The notes under the pieces are model-generated. The model did not search any database. It was not told where the DNA came from and was given only the letters and a program-made list of their open reading frames with translations. The position numbers were made by a program, and so were the translations under genes. This document shows positions 22,631-34,093 of a DNA stretch of 64,000 bases, in pieces. The DNA is from Astragalus membranaceus. Its lineage: Eukaryota; Streptophyta; Magnoliopsida; Fabales; Fabaceae. How positions within the stretch are numbered: the stretch's first letter is position 1; the number at the start of each line of letters is the position of its first letter. The stretch covers positions 28,439,917 to 28,503,916 of the forward strand of contig CM076848.1 in assembly GCA_039519185.1 (NCBI GenBank). Direction: 5' to 3'.

Positions 22631-23611
22631 ATGGCGTTCTCTGTAACTGTTCTCAGCTACACCTTCCCTTTATCCCGTTCTCGCTTCCCACAAATTTTGA
22701 GAAGGAAACATGTAAATTTCCCATTGATTCGTGCAGTTCAAGCTGGTGAACCGGACAGCTCACAACCCAAGACTGAAGCAGCCTCATCCTCTAGTGCTAC
22801 TGCTCAGTCTTCAACAGCTGCTCCCAAGACTCTCAAGAAACCCGTCTATACCTGTGAGTCAAACAATTATTGTTTCTTTGACGTTTTGAGATAATGCTAA
22901 ATGCTGCCTTTGATTGATTCATTGTATGCCATTTTTGTCATGGACAGTGAAGAAAGGTCAGATTGTGAAGGTGGACAAAGAGAAATATCTCAATAGCATC
23001 AATGTAAGTAAGAAGGACATTGATTTAGATATTATTATTATTGGTTTAGTTTCAATTGACATGTGGAGGGTTAATGTTTCAGTATCTTTCTGTTGGGCAC
23101 CCACCATACTACAAAGGATTGGACTACATTTATGAAGACCGTGGTGAGGTAAATACCAAAATATATATCTCAAACTACTTTCCTTGCCGCAGCTCTGCTC
23201 TGTGTTGTCATCACATTTTATTTAACTCAAAGTGTTGAACTCTTCTAGGTCCTCGATATGCGTATATTTGAAACAGGAGAGCATGCACTTGTAAGTAACT
23301 TCACAGCCATCTCATCTGGATTTTATTCCTCTCCTTTGCGAAGTGTTGCAATTATGTTTTATTCTGACAAACAGTTGCTTAATTGATAGGTTGCATGGGT
23401 AGGAGTACCCACTGCTCCAGCTTGGCTTCCTACAGATATGCTTATCAAGGTACATTTTAACTTGTTGCAATCCCGCTAATATCTCATATATCAAATTATA
23501 AGCAAGCTTCAAGCATCTGCTAAGACAAAAGCATAATCAAGCTTTCAATCATCATAATGTTACCTCTCTTTCTTGTTGCAGTCAGAGAAGCTCAATTATG
23601 AGAGGCTATGA
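22631..23611 (+). CDS. ndhS: chloroplast NDH complex subunit S (NdhS / CRR31)
   Basis: NdhS is the nuclear-encoded, SH3-like subunit of the chloroplast NDH complex that provides the ferredoxin-binding site for cyclic electron flow around photosystem I. Six exons are predicted: 22631-22853, 22948-23003, 23083-23148, 23249-23290, 23390-23449, 23582-23611 (477 nt, 158 aa), each with GT..AG ends and kept phase. Conserved blocks: KKGQIVKVDKEKYLNSIN, YLSVGHPPYYKGLDYIYEDR, DMRIFETGEHAL, VGVPTAPAWLPTDMLIKSEK and C-terminal YERL. The N-terminus (MAFSVTVLSYTFPLSRSRFP...) is rich in Ser and Arg and fits a transit peptide. A Ser/Ala/Thr-rich linker precedes the SH3-like core. The start is the first ATG; an in-frame GTG lies four codons upstream. 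Exon 6 encodes only nine residues before TGA. Confidence 0.95.
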
Positions 23612-24459
23612 CCCATCAGCTGGGCCCCAGAATAATGCTAAATACTAAATACATAAATAAGATTTTGTTTTTTCAGGATTGTAAGAGTGTATGAATCAAG
23701 AAGTTTAATTTGATATACTATCTGAGACTCCATACCCATCTTTAGTCAAGCATCTTGATCCATCCAAATTACTCATCAATTATTTGGCACTATCACTATT
23801 ACTACCAGGCTGAAGCCTTTGGTGATGACTATCATTGTATTTATGCTTCTCTATTCTTAATAAAGTTAAAGCTCCGATACACATCAAGAGCAAATACACT
23901 TCATTTGTACTTCTAGGTAAAATAAAGCATTGAAACAAAATGTTTTTGTTAGTCGTGTATACAGCAATTCAACTTATTTTCCATGTCATGAAAGTAGAAT
24001 GAGACACTTTATGATATTGTACAGTTGTGGCACCTAAGCCATCCAACAATTATTCAAGAAAGAAGGCAGAAATGCATGCTAAGCACCACTTATATGGCCA
24101 CAGAAGCTTTCAGCTTGACTTTTGCTGGTCCTAGTCAGGCCTCAACCTTGCTTTTACATGTGATACTTTTGAAGAAAGAATAGAAAATGATTTCAATTTT
24201 CATTATATGACAACATACATGAGCTCCCTCGTCAATCTAATTCCTCCGTATGAAGAATCCTTTGATACATCTCTTATTTACAGAGAAAAGAACAACTATA
24301 ACATTACTGTGACATATTGGCAACACTTTATCGTACTGCGGCAAATTCTTCCCTCCCACCTTGCTGCTTCTAGTCAAGCACTCTTGCAACATATATGGTA
24401 GTTTGAGAAAGAGCAATGTAAATCAAATTTAACCGCGGAAAGTAGGATAAATAATCAGT
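23612..24459. other. convergent 3' spacer between NdhS and the SNM1-like gene
   Basis: Holds the two facing 3' UTRs. AATAAAG near 23859 and similar A/T-rich signals could serve polyadenylation of NdhS. No other gene is seen. Confidence 0.4.
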
Positions 24460-27156
24460 TCACCTCTTGGCACGTTTATTGGTTTTCATAAGATCCCTTA
24501 AGGAGGGAAGAGGTTGAGGCACACGAACATTTATTGACCTGTAATAATTTCTGACATGTTCACTCAAACCTGAGGATCCAATACTTAAATAAGAGGCACT
24601 CTTATGAACCCTTGTGTTTTCCTGGACCTCGAATTCCCGATACCTCATTTGATGTAAATTTTCCTTTCTTACTGGTGAACCCTCATATTTCGCTTCAACA
24701 GCATCCTCCCCACCATCCAAGAATTCTTGTTGTGGATCACTAGTTGAAACTGTTTGCGAAGGGACGTTAACTGGCAAAATTTTACACGCTCCTCGTAAAG
24801 AGTCAACATCTTGAAGACCAAGCCTTGCTCTTCCAAATAATGTAAGAGGCGAGCGTTTGCTGGGAAGAGAAAATTCTTCTGATGCTAAAGCTAAAGCATC
24901 AGAGCACTGCTTCACGGGTGATTTAGTTTGCGTGCAAGGCTGAGGGGTCCTTTCTTCAATCAAAGGAGAACAGCTTACAGATTTGACCAATGCATCAATA
25001 TCACCAGATGTATCCACATTCATATCCAAAAGCTTCCTCAAAGAGTTATTGAGACCCACTTTAGAGTTAAAACAGTGTTTCTTAACATAACCCAGCTCCA
25101 TAGCCCTGCAGCTGGGGGTTGTTGAAACAACCCACCTAGGTGAAAGAAGTTGAAGTGCCCATTCCAATTCTTCCTTAGATGAGTGCAACGAATAACAGAC
25201 ATGCCAAACACCAAACTGATCCTTAACTGCTTCATTCATCCTCTTTTTTCTAGTTTTTTCAGTATCTGAGAACTCTTCTTCGCAAGCATACCACTGAGCA
25301 GAAGGGCGGACAATGAGAGGCTCCGGTTGGAGAGCTGCCTTGGCCTCAACCAGCTTTGCTTTTGCTCTTTCATACAGTCCTGGAGATCCATCAAACAAAT
25401 GGAAACGAGAAGATGGATCTTCACAAAGGATTTCAGGCACTGTAACCACTAGATTATTGAAACATTCTGGATTTTTGGCTTTATCAACATATATCTTGTC
25501 TCCAAATGTTCGGGACACCTGAACAAGGATGTCTTCCTGGCCGAGAAGATCACAGGTAAGATATACCGTCGATGCATCAGGATGCTTCCATATACAACTA
25601 GTAACCTGCTTCATAGTTCCATTAGCTGAACTGTGAGATGCAATTATTGTTACTCGTAATGAGTTAATGATGTTGCAGAATGATAATCAATTTTCCTAAA
25701 AATAGCTCATTAATATGCACCAACTAATACATCAAAAGTTTTGAAAGTTGTTACGGTTAAAAGAAAAAGAAGAGCAAATATAGCAGTTTAAGAATCCATT
25801 TGTTATAACATATTCAAATTACAGCAAACAGAAATAATGTGTACTGGAAACTAAATGATACTGTTACTAAACAGATTTATGTACAAAATGCCCATACACA
25901 TACAATGAATGTTCAAGATACTCAATGATAAAAGGTGATGTCCCTAAGATACAATATTGAGCTCACAAAAAAGGACACTAATACTAATCATAGTACATTC
26001 TTCAACAAGTTCTTCTGCCAATACTACATTCCATAAAGCATGCCAAATGAACATATGCAACCACATACCAAGAGCTTAATATTATTTCTATATTGATGAG
26101 GGTATTTTCATACGCATGTGATGTAAGCAACTCATCCCAAAGACGGGGTAAATAATTGACAACAATCAAGGTGAATAGCTAAATCATGAAATTACTTCCT
26201 TCTAGTGCAAATGAAAATAGCAAAGATTCAAAGGGTTTGAGGCTGTGCTTTGTGGAAGCAACAAATAGAGAAAAGATAGTGGACCTGTTGAATAGCAGAA
26301 TGCTTGGCAGGCATGGGTCGAGAGAAATTGCCAAATGTACAGTCTAAGAAAATACAATCAAGAGGGCAGCGTGGCACCTTCCCCTTCCTCCCAACATATT
26401 TATCTGGTAAGTTGAGGATACACTCAAGGGTGAGCCTGCAATCTCCCGTGTGCAAAATGTTACCAAATTTGCCTTCAAACAAGAACATCACCGCCCCTGA
26501 ACCATACAAAATGTATCCCAAACAAAATAAGGCCAATGAATCATACATAAATCTCATTAAAACACACAACATAAAATTACAAGGACAATTTGCAGAAAAC
26601 TTTTCCACACATCACATAGTCAAACAAAAATATAAAGTAAAATATAATAAAGAATTCTCCTACGCCCTCGCAGAATTTCAATTAACCGGAAACTATCCAC
26701 ACAGTTGAATCGAAATACAAGTGTAAAGTGAAATTGAACAAATAAGAGAATTCACTAATTAAAAAATAAAGGAAATAATAATGATACCAGGGCAGTGATT
26801 GGCATCAAAAGCGGTGACGGTGAAGGTTCCATCAGGATCATCGATGATCAAGGATTGACCTATCTCAATGTCCAGAAACAGGGAAGCATCTAGCTGCAAG
26901 AAGATTTTGAGATATAAGAAGGAAAGGGGGAAAATGAATTGAAAGAAAGAAGGAAAAAGGGAACCTGAGGGTATTGTTGAAGGAGGAGGGTTTTGGTGAG
27001 AAGGGTAGAGTAAATAGGGAAAGAGGAGTGGGAAGTGATGGAAACTGAATGGTCTTTGTGAGCGTGTGTAAGGAAATGATGCCTCTTGTTACTTTTCGAC
27101 GATGCACTCCATGTGTCCACCGAGAACGGTAGTCCTTTCGGCATTTCGATCGGCAT
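24460..27156 (-). CDS. SNM1/Artemis-like metallo-beta-lactamase DNA repair nuclease
   Basis: Metallo-beta-lactamase/beta-CASP protein of the SNM1 (DCLRE1/Artemis) group, whose members trim DNA ends or repair crosslinks in the nucleus. It most resembles the plant protein encoded by Arabidopsis At1g19025. Four exons are predicted: 26965-27156, 26788-26893, 26285-26496, 24460-25605 (1,656 nt, 551 aa), all in phase. Metal ligands are visible: HAHKDH (31-36), NHCPGAVMFLFEG (96-108) and HTGDCR (115-120). The beta-CASP part includes CIWKHPDASTVYLTCDLLGQ and LSPRWVVSTTPSCRAMELGY. The last third (after about residue 370) is low in known motifs, contains serine-rich stretches and ends in KTNKRAKR, a possible nuclear signal. 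MPIEMPKG has two in-frame ATGs; the first is chosen because it matches the plant family N-terminus. Exon 4 is unusually long. Confidence 0.92.
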
Positions 27157-27345
27157 CTTCTCTTAATTTGTGTTTATGGCAAACAAAAATTCCTCTCACG
27201 CCTTTGGCGCTACCGTCGTCGGCGTAAGACCTTGCGGACCAACACTGAGGAGAGTAATCGGGTCAGAATAGGAAGACAAAAATAATGGGATCGTTCGAAA
27301 TTGCGAGGCTTCCCGCGGAATCTTCTTCACTCATAAATAACTACC

Positions 27346-28499
27346 AGGCTAAATAGCACTTTTGGTCATTTATCTTTGGTCCTTTATCTTTGCTTCAGAT
27401 TTCACTTTGGTCTTTTATCTTTTTTTTGGTCCGTTTTGGTCATTTATCTTTCATTTTTGTTTCACTTTGGTCCTTTATCTTTTTTTGGGTCCGTTTTAGT
27501 CATTTATTTTTCATTTTCGTTTCATTTTGGTCCCTCACGTTATTATTTAATTCAATTAAAACATCAAAACAATTAAAACAATTAATTCAATTAAAACAAA
27601 TAAGTAAATAAAACATAAACCCCCCCCCCCACCACCGTCCACCACCACCCACCATCGTCAACCACCACCCACCACCACCCACCACTCTGTAAAACCCAAA
27701 TTCGTTGTTCTCTCTCTGGTTCGCCCCTCCACCACCACCGTGAACCCCTCCCACCCTCTCGTTGTTCTCTCTCTCTCTCTCTGCGCATCTTCATTTGGAT
27801 CCAAACCAAATTCGTTCAGATCTGGATCCAAACCCAGAATCCCAATTCTTTCAGATCTACGCAATCACAAATCAAAATCCAAAATCCAGAACGTGAACCT
27901 CTACGCAATTCGTTCAGATCTGGATCCAAACCCAGAATCGTTTCAAATCCATAATCATTTCGTTTTGTTTTATTTTTGTTTCTTTCCTTTTTATTTTCGT
28001 TCTCGTTTTCAAATCTGGAATCGTTTCAAACCCCAATCGTTGAATCGTTTCAAATCTGGAATCGTTCTCGTTGAAGGAGAGAGAGACAAAGACGGATTTG
28101 CGGGAGAAACAAAAATGAAACCCAACAAGAATGAGAAGAACGTGCAGCAAGGGGGTGGTGGTTGACGGTGGTGGGTGGTGGTGGGGAGAAGAAGAAGAAG
28201 AAGAAGATTGACAGTGAAGGGGGTGGTGGTGGACGGTGTGGGGGGGGTTATGTTTTATTTTTTTAATTTGTTTTAATTGAATTAATTGAATTAATTTAAT
28301 TGTTTTAATTGTTTTAATGTTTTGATTGAATTAAATAATAACGTGAGGGACCAAAATGAAAGATAAAGGACCAAAACGGACCAAAAAAAGATAAAGGACC
28401 AAAGTGAAACGAAAATGAAAGATAAATGACCAAAAAAAAGATAAAGGACCAAAGTGAAATCTGGAGCAAAGATAAAGGACCAAAAGTGCTATTTAGCCT
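27346..28499. mobile_element. long-inverted-repeat (foldback) element, family A copy 1
   Basis: 1,154 bp with arms of about 300 bp that are reverse complements. The left end is AGGCTAAATAGCACTTTTGG and the right end mirrors it to AGCCT at 28499. The arms contain repeats of GGTCCTTTATCTTT and TTTCACTTTGG, then an ATTAAAACA-rich part, then CCACCACC/GGTGGTGG tracts. The centre (27700-28160) is non-coding with CT repeats and several CAGATCTGGATCC-like motifs. The 9 flanking bases do not match convincingly, so the superfamily is open; long arms suggest a Mutator-like or foldback element. Confidence 0.65.
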
Positions 28500-29289
28500 A
28501 ACTAGTAGATAAGTAATTAAATAACTGTTTAATTATGTTTTTAATCCCTTTTAATATTGAGTTATTCGATTTTAATTCTTGTAAAATATATTTTTTTAAA
28601 AAAGCTTAAATATATATTACCCCTGCAAATATCCTCATTTTCCATTTATCCCCCTGCAATTTTTTTAAAAAAAAATACCTTGCAAAATATAACATTATCC
28701 AGTTACCCTCCTGCTGTTAGTTTTGGTTAACACTGTTAATTTATTGCTGATGTGGATACCTAGCTGGATCAGATACATGGCTGCCACGTCAGCAACCAAT
28801 GTATTGCTGCCACGTGCCAACTTGCATGGCAAAGTGGGGACATATTGTTACTAAAGAAATTAAGGAATTTGGGGGAGATGAGTGTTGAACTCATGACCCT
28901 TTAATCATACCCACTGCCTAATACCATTAAACCAAATCAATTCTTGTGAATATTAAGCAAGCTATTAATATATATTATATCAAACGATTCTGCAAAAACC
29001 CAGAAATTCATCCCCAAATTCATCATCATCCTCAACAACAATAATAAACCTAGAAACGAAATCTTCATCATTCCTCATCATCATCATCATCATCTTCATT
29101 TGTGAATTTCGTTCATAGATTCATGGATTTCGAATTTCGAATCTCATTTTTTCGTTCTTAGATTCATGGATTTCGTTTGTGAATCTCATTTTTTTCGTTC
29201 TTAGATTCATGGGGCACAAAGGATCTGTATTGATGATTTGATTTCATACGAACACAGAGATCATCATCATTATTAACAAACGAATCTTA

Positions 29290-30674
29290 AACAAAATCGA
29301 AACTGAATCTGAAAGAAATCTGATTGTGTTTGTATTCTGGTTTGTAATCGTACTGGAATGTGTTTGTATTCTGGTTGTGTTGTTGGAACTTAGATGTGAT
29401 TACGGATTGGATGAGATCGGAAAAGCGGAACGGTTTAAACGAAGCGAAATATGGATCTGCACAGGACGCACGGACCGTGCGCCCCTGGGCACAGGTCGTG
29501 CGCTTGCTTCTGTTACCGGATGCCAAAACTTCGTTTCACCGCTCCTTTCGATTCCAAACCTCTTCTAATCTTCTTTCCAACCATTCGTGATGATTCTTAA
29601 CTTATAAAACATTGTTTTTGACATATTCAAGATGATTTTGGGAAATTGTCTTCAAACCTATAAATACTTTGAAAAACCGAATTAGGACTTACGTGTGCGA
29701 ATAAAGGTTTTCTAAAAGAAACGATCCAAACGGTTTTCGTTGTTGAATCATAATTGATGTGGGATATTTGTAATCTCATCTAGACCGGTTATAGTACCAC
29801 GATATATAGATTATATCGAAAATAGGAGTCGGACCAATGCGGGTATGATATATAAATTATATCAATGTCGGGTGACGATCCGACGAATAGCATACTAGGC
29901 GGGGAAGGTCATGAGCCCCTACCCTAGGCCCTGGACACGTTAGGTAAAGTACTAGCGGGGGTTTATCGGGATTGTGGCTGTTGCACGACCGATTTTATGC
30001 TACGTTAGGTGAACGATTCGCCGAGATTGTGGTTGTTTGCACGGTCGGTGTTTCGATTGGTAAGCTTGTAATTATAAATTAATTTACGAGGCTTAGAAAT
30101 AATTGAATAGCACATTATATGCCGAGATTGTGGTTGTTTGCACGGTCGGCGATGGGCTACGGTTATATGAGCAAGTGGTTTATAAATTAAACTATGTTGT
30201 AACAGTTTTATAATTGAACCGAGTGATTGTGAGGGGTTACGGTAAAATTCACTGAGATATGTTATCTCACCCTATCATTATTGTGGTTTTTACAGAGAAA
30301 CAGGGTAAGAGGAAGACAAGGCAGCACGAGTAGGTGACGTGCTTATGGAGATGTCGAAGACTTATAGTCTTGAGTTCCTGATTATGCTTCTCTTGTTATT
30401 TTCTGTTATGGTTATGTAACTTGTATTTTATATGAGTTGTATAAACCTATTCCGCTTCTCTGGTTATGATATTGAACAATAGACTCTGTATTTCTTTTTA
30501 AGTTGAGAACCAAGTTAAATTCTATGGACTTGAAGACAGGTTGATCCGAGATATTATGTTTTATTATCGGAAAAATTTAGTGTGTTCAATATCTAAACAG
30601 GGATTGTGTCCTCTGATTGTTGCTAAGATGTGCATCTCAGTGTATCTACATGTTAGAAATATTGGGGTGTTACA
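29290..30674 (+). repeat. LTR-like segment of an LTR retrotransposon (solo or truncated)
   Basis: It contains a TATA-like CTATAAATACTT near 29660 and repeated modules GCCGAGATTGTGGTTGTTTG then CACGGTCGG (about 30010 and 30120, with a looser copy near 29970), and ends GGGGTGTTACA at 30674, a terminus typical of Ty3/gypsy LTRs. No start terminus or target duplication was found. No proteins are encoded. A solo or truncated LTR is the best reading; certainty is low. Confidence 0.35.
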
Positions 30675-30917
30675 AAGAATAATTCGAAGAAGAAGAAGAA
30701 GAGGAGACTTGGGTTCGTATGGATTTAAAGAAGAAGAAGGGCTTATGCCAAGAGGAGATCTGCTTGATTTTAAAAATCTATCGTAATATCACAAGTGAAG
30801 CATTGATTTAGCGGTAATTCCCTTTGTGTGTGAATTAGAGGTTGCAAGTTCAAGTCCTAATGCTGCCATTTTCAAATTTATTTTGAGTGTAACAACACTG
30901 CCACGTGGCAGCCATCT

Positions 30918-31333
30918 CACTACAAAAAAAGGTCATTTGCGACGGAAAAGTCCCTCGCTAAATCACCTTATTCCCTCGCTAACAGTCATTTGCGAGGGCA
31001 TTAGCGAGATTCAGATTTGGAAATTAATTTGACATTAGCGACGGCATTAGCGACGGCATGGGCGGTCGCTAACCGTTACAAACATTTCCACGCGGTGCCA
31101 CGCGTTGAACGGTCAAAAAACCTTTGCGAGGGACACTATAGCCGTCGCTAATTTTTCCCGCCCAGGCCATTAGCGACGGCCTGGCCGTCGCTATTGCTAA
31201 ACTTTCCGTCGCTAATGCTTAAAAAAATTCGACAGCTCTTTCCCCTCGCTAATGCCGTCGCTAATATCAGTTTTTGCGAGGGACATAAAGTCCCTCTCTA
31301 ATTCCGTCGCTAAATGCAACATTTTTTGTAGTG
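30918..31333. mobile_element. CACTA-type MITE with TCT duplication
   Basis: 416 bp with perfect 12-bp termini CACTACAAAAAA and TTTTTTGTAGTG, flanked by TCT on each side (30915-30917 and 31334-31336). The inside is built from many direct and inverted copies of CCGTCGCTAA/TTAGCGACGG and CCCTCGCTAA, as expected of subterminal transposase-binding repeats in CACTA elements. No coding sequence. It interrupts the right arm of family B. Confidence 0.88.
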
Positions 31334-31637
31334 TCTACTGGTTGCTGATGTGGCAGTGGTGGCATGGGGTGTTGACGTGGCATGTCAGTGCCACGTGGTA
31401 CAAATGTCCAATAATATGGTGACACGTGGCAGTGACGTCAGCAACTTAACAGAAAAGTTAACAGAGGGGGGTAACTAGAAACACTTCATATTTGCAAGGT
31501 GTTTTTTTAAAAAAAATATTGCAGGGGGTAAATGGAAAATGAGGATATTTGCACGGGGTAACATATTTAAGCCTTTTTAAAATGACTCCCTACAAATATC
31601 AATTGTTTTCTTTTTGGTCCTTCCGTTAATTTTTTTT

Positions 31638-32830
31638 AGGCAGAATAGCACTTTTGGTCCTTTATGTTTGCTCCAGATTTCACTTTGGTCCTTTATCTTT
31701 TTTTTGGTCCGTTTTGGTCCTTCATGTTTCATTTTCGTTTCATTTTGGTCCCTCACGTATTATTATATTCAATTAAAACATTAAAAACATTAAAACAATT
31801 AAAATAATTAAAACAATTACAAAAATAAAACATAAAACCCTCCCCCCCACCGTCCACCACCACCCACCACCACCCCCCACCGTCAACCACCACCCACCAC
31901 CAGATCTGTCTCTCTCTCTCTCTCTCTCACCGTGAACCCCTCCCCCCTCCCCCACCGTGAACCCCTCCCCCTACTGAAGATTGAAGTTTCTGTAGAAATC
32001 AATTCGGTCATGGAATCAACGGATTTAGGTCAGAAGCGGAAAACAATTTGGGATCCGAATCAAACAAAAAATCAACAAAATCAGAAGCTGCGAAATTGCG
32101 AACAGATACAGATCTGATGTTGAAGCAAGAGGACGATCCTATCGGAGACGATTGGACCAGAGAGGAGAGCGATGCAGGTCAGAGTGAGATCTGAGAGAGA
32201 ATCGCGATTCAGAGAGATGAACAAGACCAGAACTGTTGCGATGGAGATGAACGCTGATGAAGATGTGCGAACCAGAGAGTAAAACGCGTTGAAGAAGAGA
32301 TGAGTAAAACGCTGACGGAGATGAACGTCGTTGAAAGGGAGCGTCTTTGAAAGAGATGAGTTGCGGGCTGTTCGCGAGGGGGGAACGGTGGGGGAGGGGG
32401 TGCGCAGCGCTGGGGGTGGGGGGGAGGGGGGAACAGTGGGGGGGGGACGGTGGGGGAGGGGGTGCGCAGCGCTGGGGGTGGGGGAGAGGGGGAACAGTGG
32501 GGGAGGGGGTGCGCAGCGCAGCGGTGGGGGGAGGGGGGACAGTGGGGGGAGGGGTGGAGGTGGGGGGAGGTGGTGGGTGGTGGTTGACGGTGGTGGGTGG
32601 TGGTGGGTGGTGGTGGACGGTGGGGGGATGGGTTTATGTTTTATTTTTGTAATTGTTTTAATTATTTTAATTGTTTTAATGTTTTTAATGTTTTAATTGA
32701 ATATAATAATACGTGAGGGACCAAAATGAAACGAAAATGAAACATAAAGGACCAAAACGGACCAAAAAAAGATAAAGGACCAAAGTGAAATCTGGAGCAA
32801 ACATAAAGGACCAAAAGTGCTATTCTGCCT
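31638..32830. mobile_element. long-inverted-repeat (foldback) element, family A copy 2
   Basis: 1,193 bp, with the same arm plan as 27346-28499: AGGCAGAATAGCACTTTTGG at the left end, mirrored to CTGCCT at 32830. It is flanked by runs of eight T on both sides, compatible with insertion into a T tract. Its right half (32370-32630) is an extreme G-rich block with partial tandem repeats of GGGGGAGGGGGTGCGCAGCG. Frames across it (Gly/Val-rich) are compositional. Confidence 0.65.
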
Positions 32831-33026
32831 TTTTTTTTATGAAAAATGCCGATTGTCTATCAAAATAACAAATGATACATTACAATATAAGTATTTTTTA
32901 GGTTTTTCTTTACAACTATGGGTCCTCATATTTCTCCCTTGCATAAGCACATTAGTATAATTATAAATAAGAAGAATAAGTATAATTTAATTTATAAAAC
33001 CATTAGTTAAAAATATTTTTAAAAGG

Positions 33027-33150
33027 TAGCTCAGTTGGCGAGCTAAGGAACATGAAGGACTTACAAAGTTGCAAGAATGAGGTCCAGGTTTCAAACCCCG
33101 AAAACTAACATTCCCCCACCCTCACTAATATTTGCTTATCAAAAAAACAA
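33027..33150 (+). mobile_element. tRNA-derived SINE-like repeat
   Basis: It begins GGTAGCTCAGTTGGCGAGC, an excellent A box, and 50 bases later has AGGTTTCAAACCCCG, a good B box. It runs into a CAAAAAAACAAAAAAG tail. A cloverleaf cannot be completed, so it is not a functional tRNA gene. No target duplication was recognised. Confidence 0.55.
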
Positions 33151-34093
33151 AAAAGATACGAGACTCTAGCGAAAAGGTTTGTTAGTCTATTATCGAGCTC
33201 ACATAGATCACAATGATTCTGTTAACCATTGATCATCCGTACAATTGGGATAGTTTTCTCTTTTTGACAGCGAGATAGTTTTCTCTAACAATTTAGGATA
33301 AGTGCTTCTAAAGAAATTCATGGATCATTCATCAAGTTTCCATTGATTCCAGACAATGTACACCGTAAATATATAACGTGAAACACTACCAACAAAGAAC
33401 AGACAAGACACCCATGTTTAATGTACGAAAACTCCTTGAACACGATGGGTCTCCAATAAGAGAATATTCGTAGATTAAAAAAAAGACACGCGGGACACTT
33501 TGTCTCTTGCAAGCCCATTCTTCCAGGCTGTACCAAAAAAGTGATGGTTTGGTACCAAACTATTCACGTCTCTTTCTCGGATCAAGATTGCCTGAATTCA
33601 TCTGTAGACTCTGCATTTAGGAAAATTGAAGTATTTTTGGGTAATACTTAGAAAACAACACTCCACCAAAAAATCGAGAGTGGCTTAAATTTTGCCTAAA
33701 TTCAACTGTGCAGGATCGCTCACCCTAAGCTAAAAACCAATTTAAAAAGAAGAAAAATATGTATGAAAATTTACTCTTCCTTCCTTCTGCCATGGACCAA
33801 CAATATACAACACAAATGCTACTACAAAGTACAAACACGGTAAACACCTTGCATTTACATTAAATCAACAGAAATTGTTACAAGCTGCAAGGTTTCCCCA
33901 GTCCAATGCCTGTGTCCAGTAAACTCCTACCCCTCACTACTACTGTCGTCTATGTCTCATGTATGAAAATTGGACCAGAACCTTTTATATATAGTTTGTA
34001 TTTTCAGAGTTCAGATTGAATGAAGTTCACCAACAGAGCACAAGGCATGCTGGGGAAACCAAGAAAGATTTCAGGGTATTTACATTCAGCAAC
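33151..34093. other. spacer including probable MAPKKK 3' UTR
   Basis: No gene is recognised. The part right of about 33800 probably includes the 3' UTR of the minus-strand kinase gene. The minus frame 33318-33536 has no known domain. Confidence 0.4.

Larger units (their letters stand above)
28602..31574. mobile_element. long-inverted-repeat element, family B, with nested insertions
   Basis: The left end AAGCTTAAATATATATTACC and the right end (read from the other strand AGGCTTAAATATGTTACCCC) begin arms that stay homologous for about 350 bp, through CAAATATCCTCATTTTCCAT, GTTACCC, GTTAA..ctGTTAA, TGCCACGTG and a tRNA-like B-box stretch (about 28890 and 30850). TTTTAAAA flanks both ends (28594-28601 and 31575-31582). 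Inside lie an LTR-like piece and a CACTA-type MITE. No transposase is seen, so the element is non-autonomous. Confidence 0.6.

Noticed and set aside
27346..28499. Target duplication for family A copy 1
   Set aside because: Flanks ATAACTACC and AACTAGTAG share only a shifted AACTA; not convincing.
32331..32696. Gly/Val/Trp-rich frames on the plus strand
   Set aside because: Caused by the G-rich arm of the foldback element.
33027..33110. tRNA gene
   Set aside because: Good A and B boxes, but no closable acceptor or anticodon stems and an A-rich tail; better explained as a SINE.
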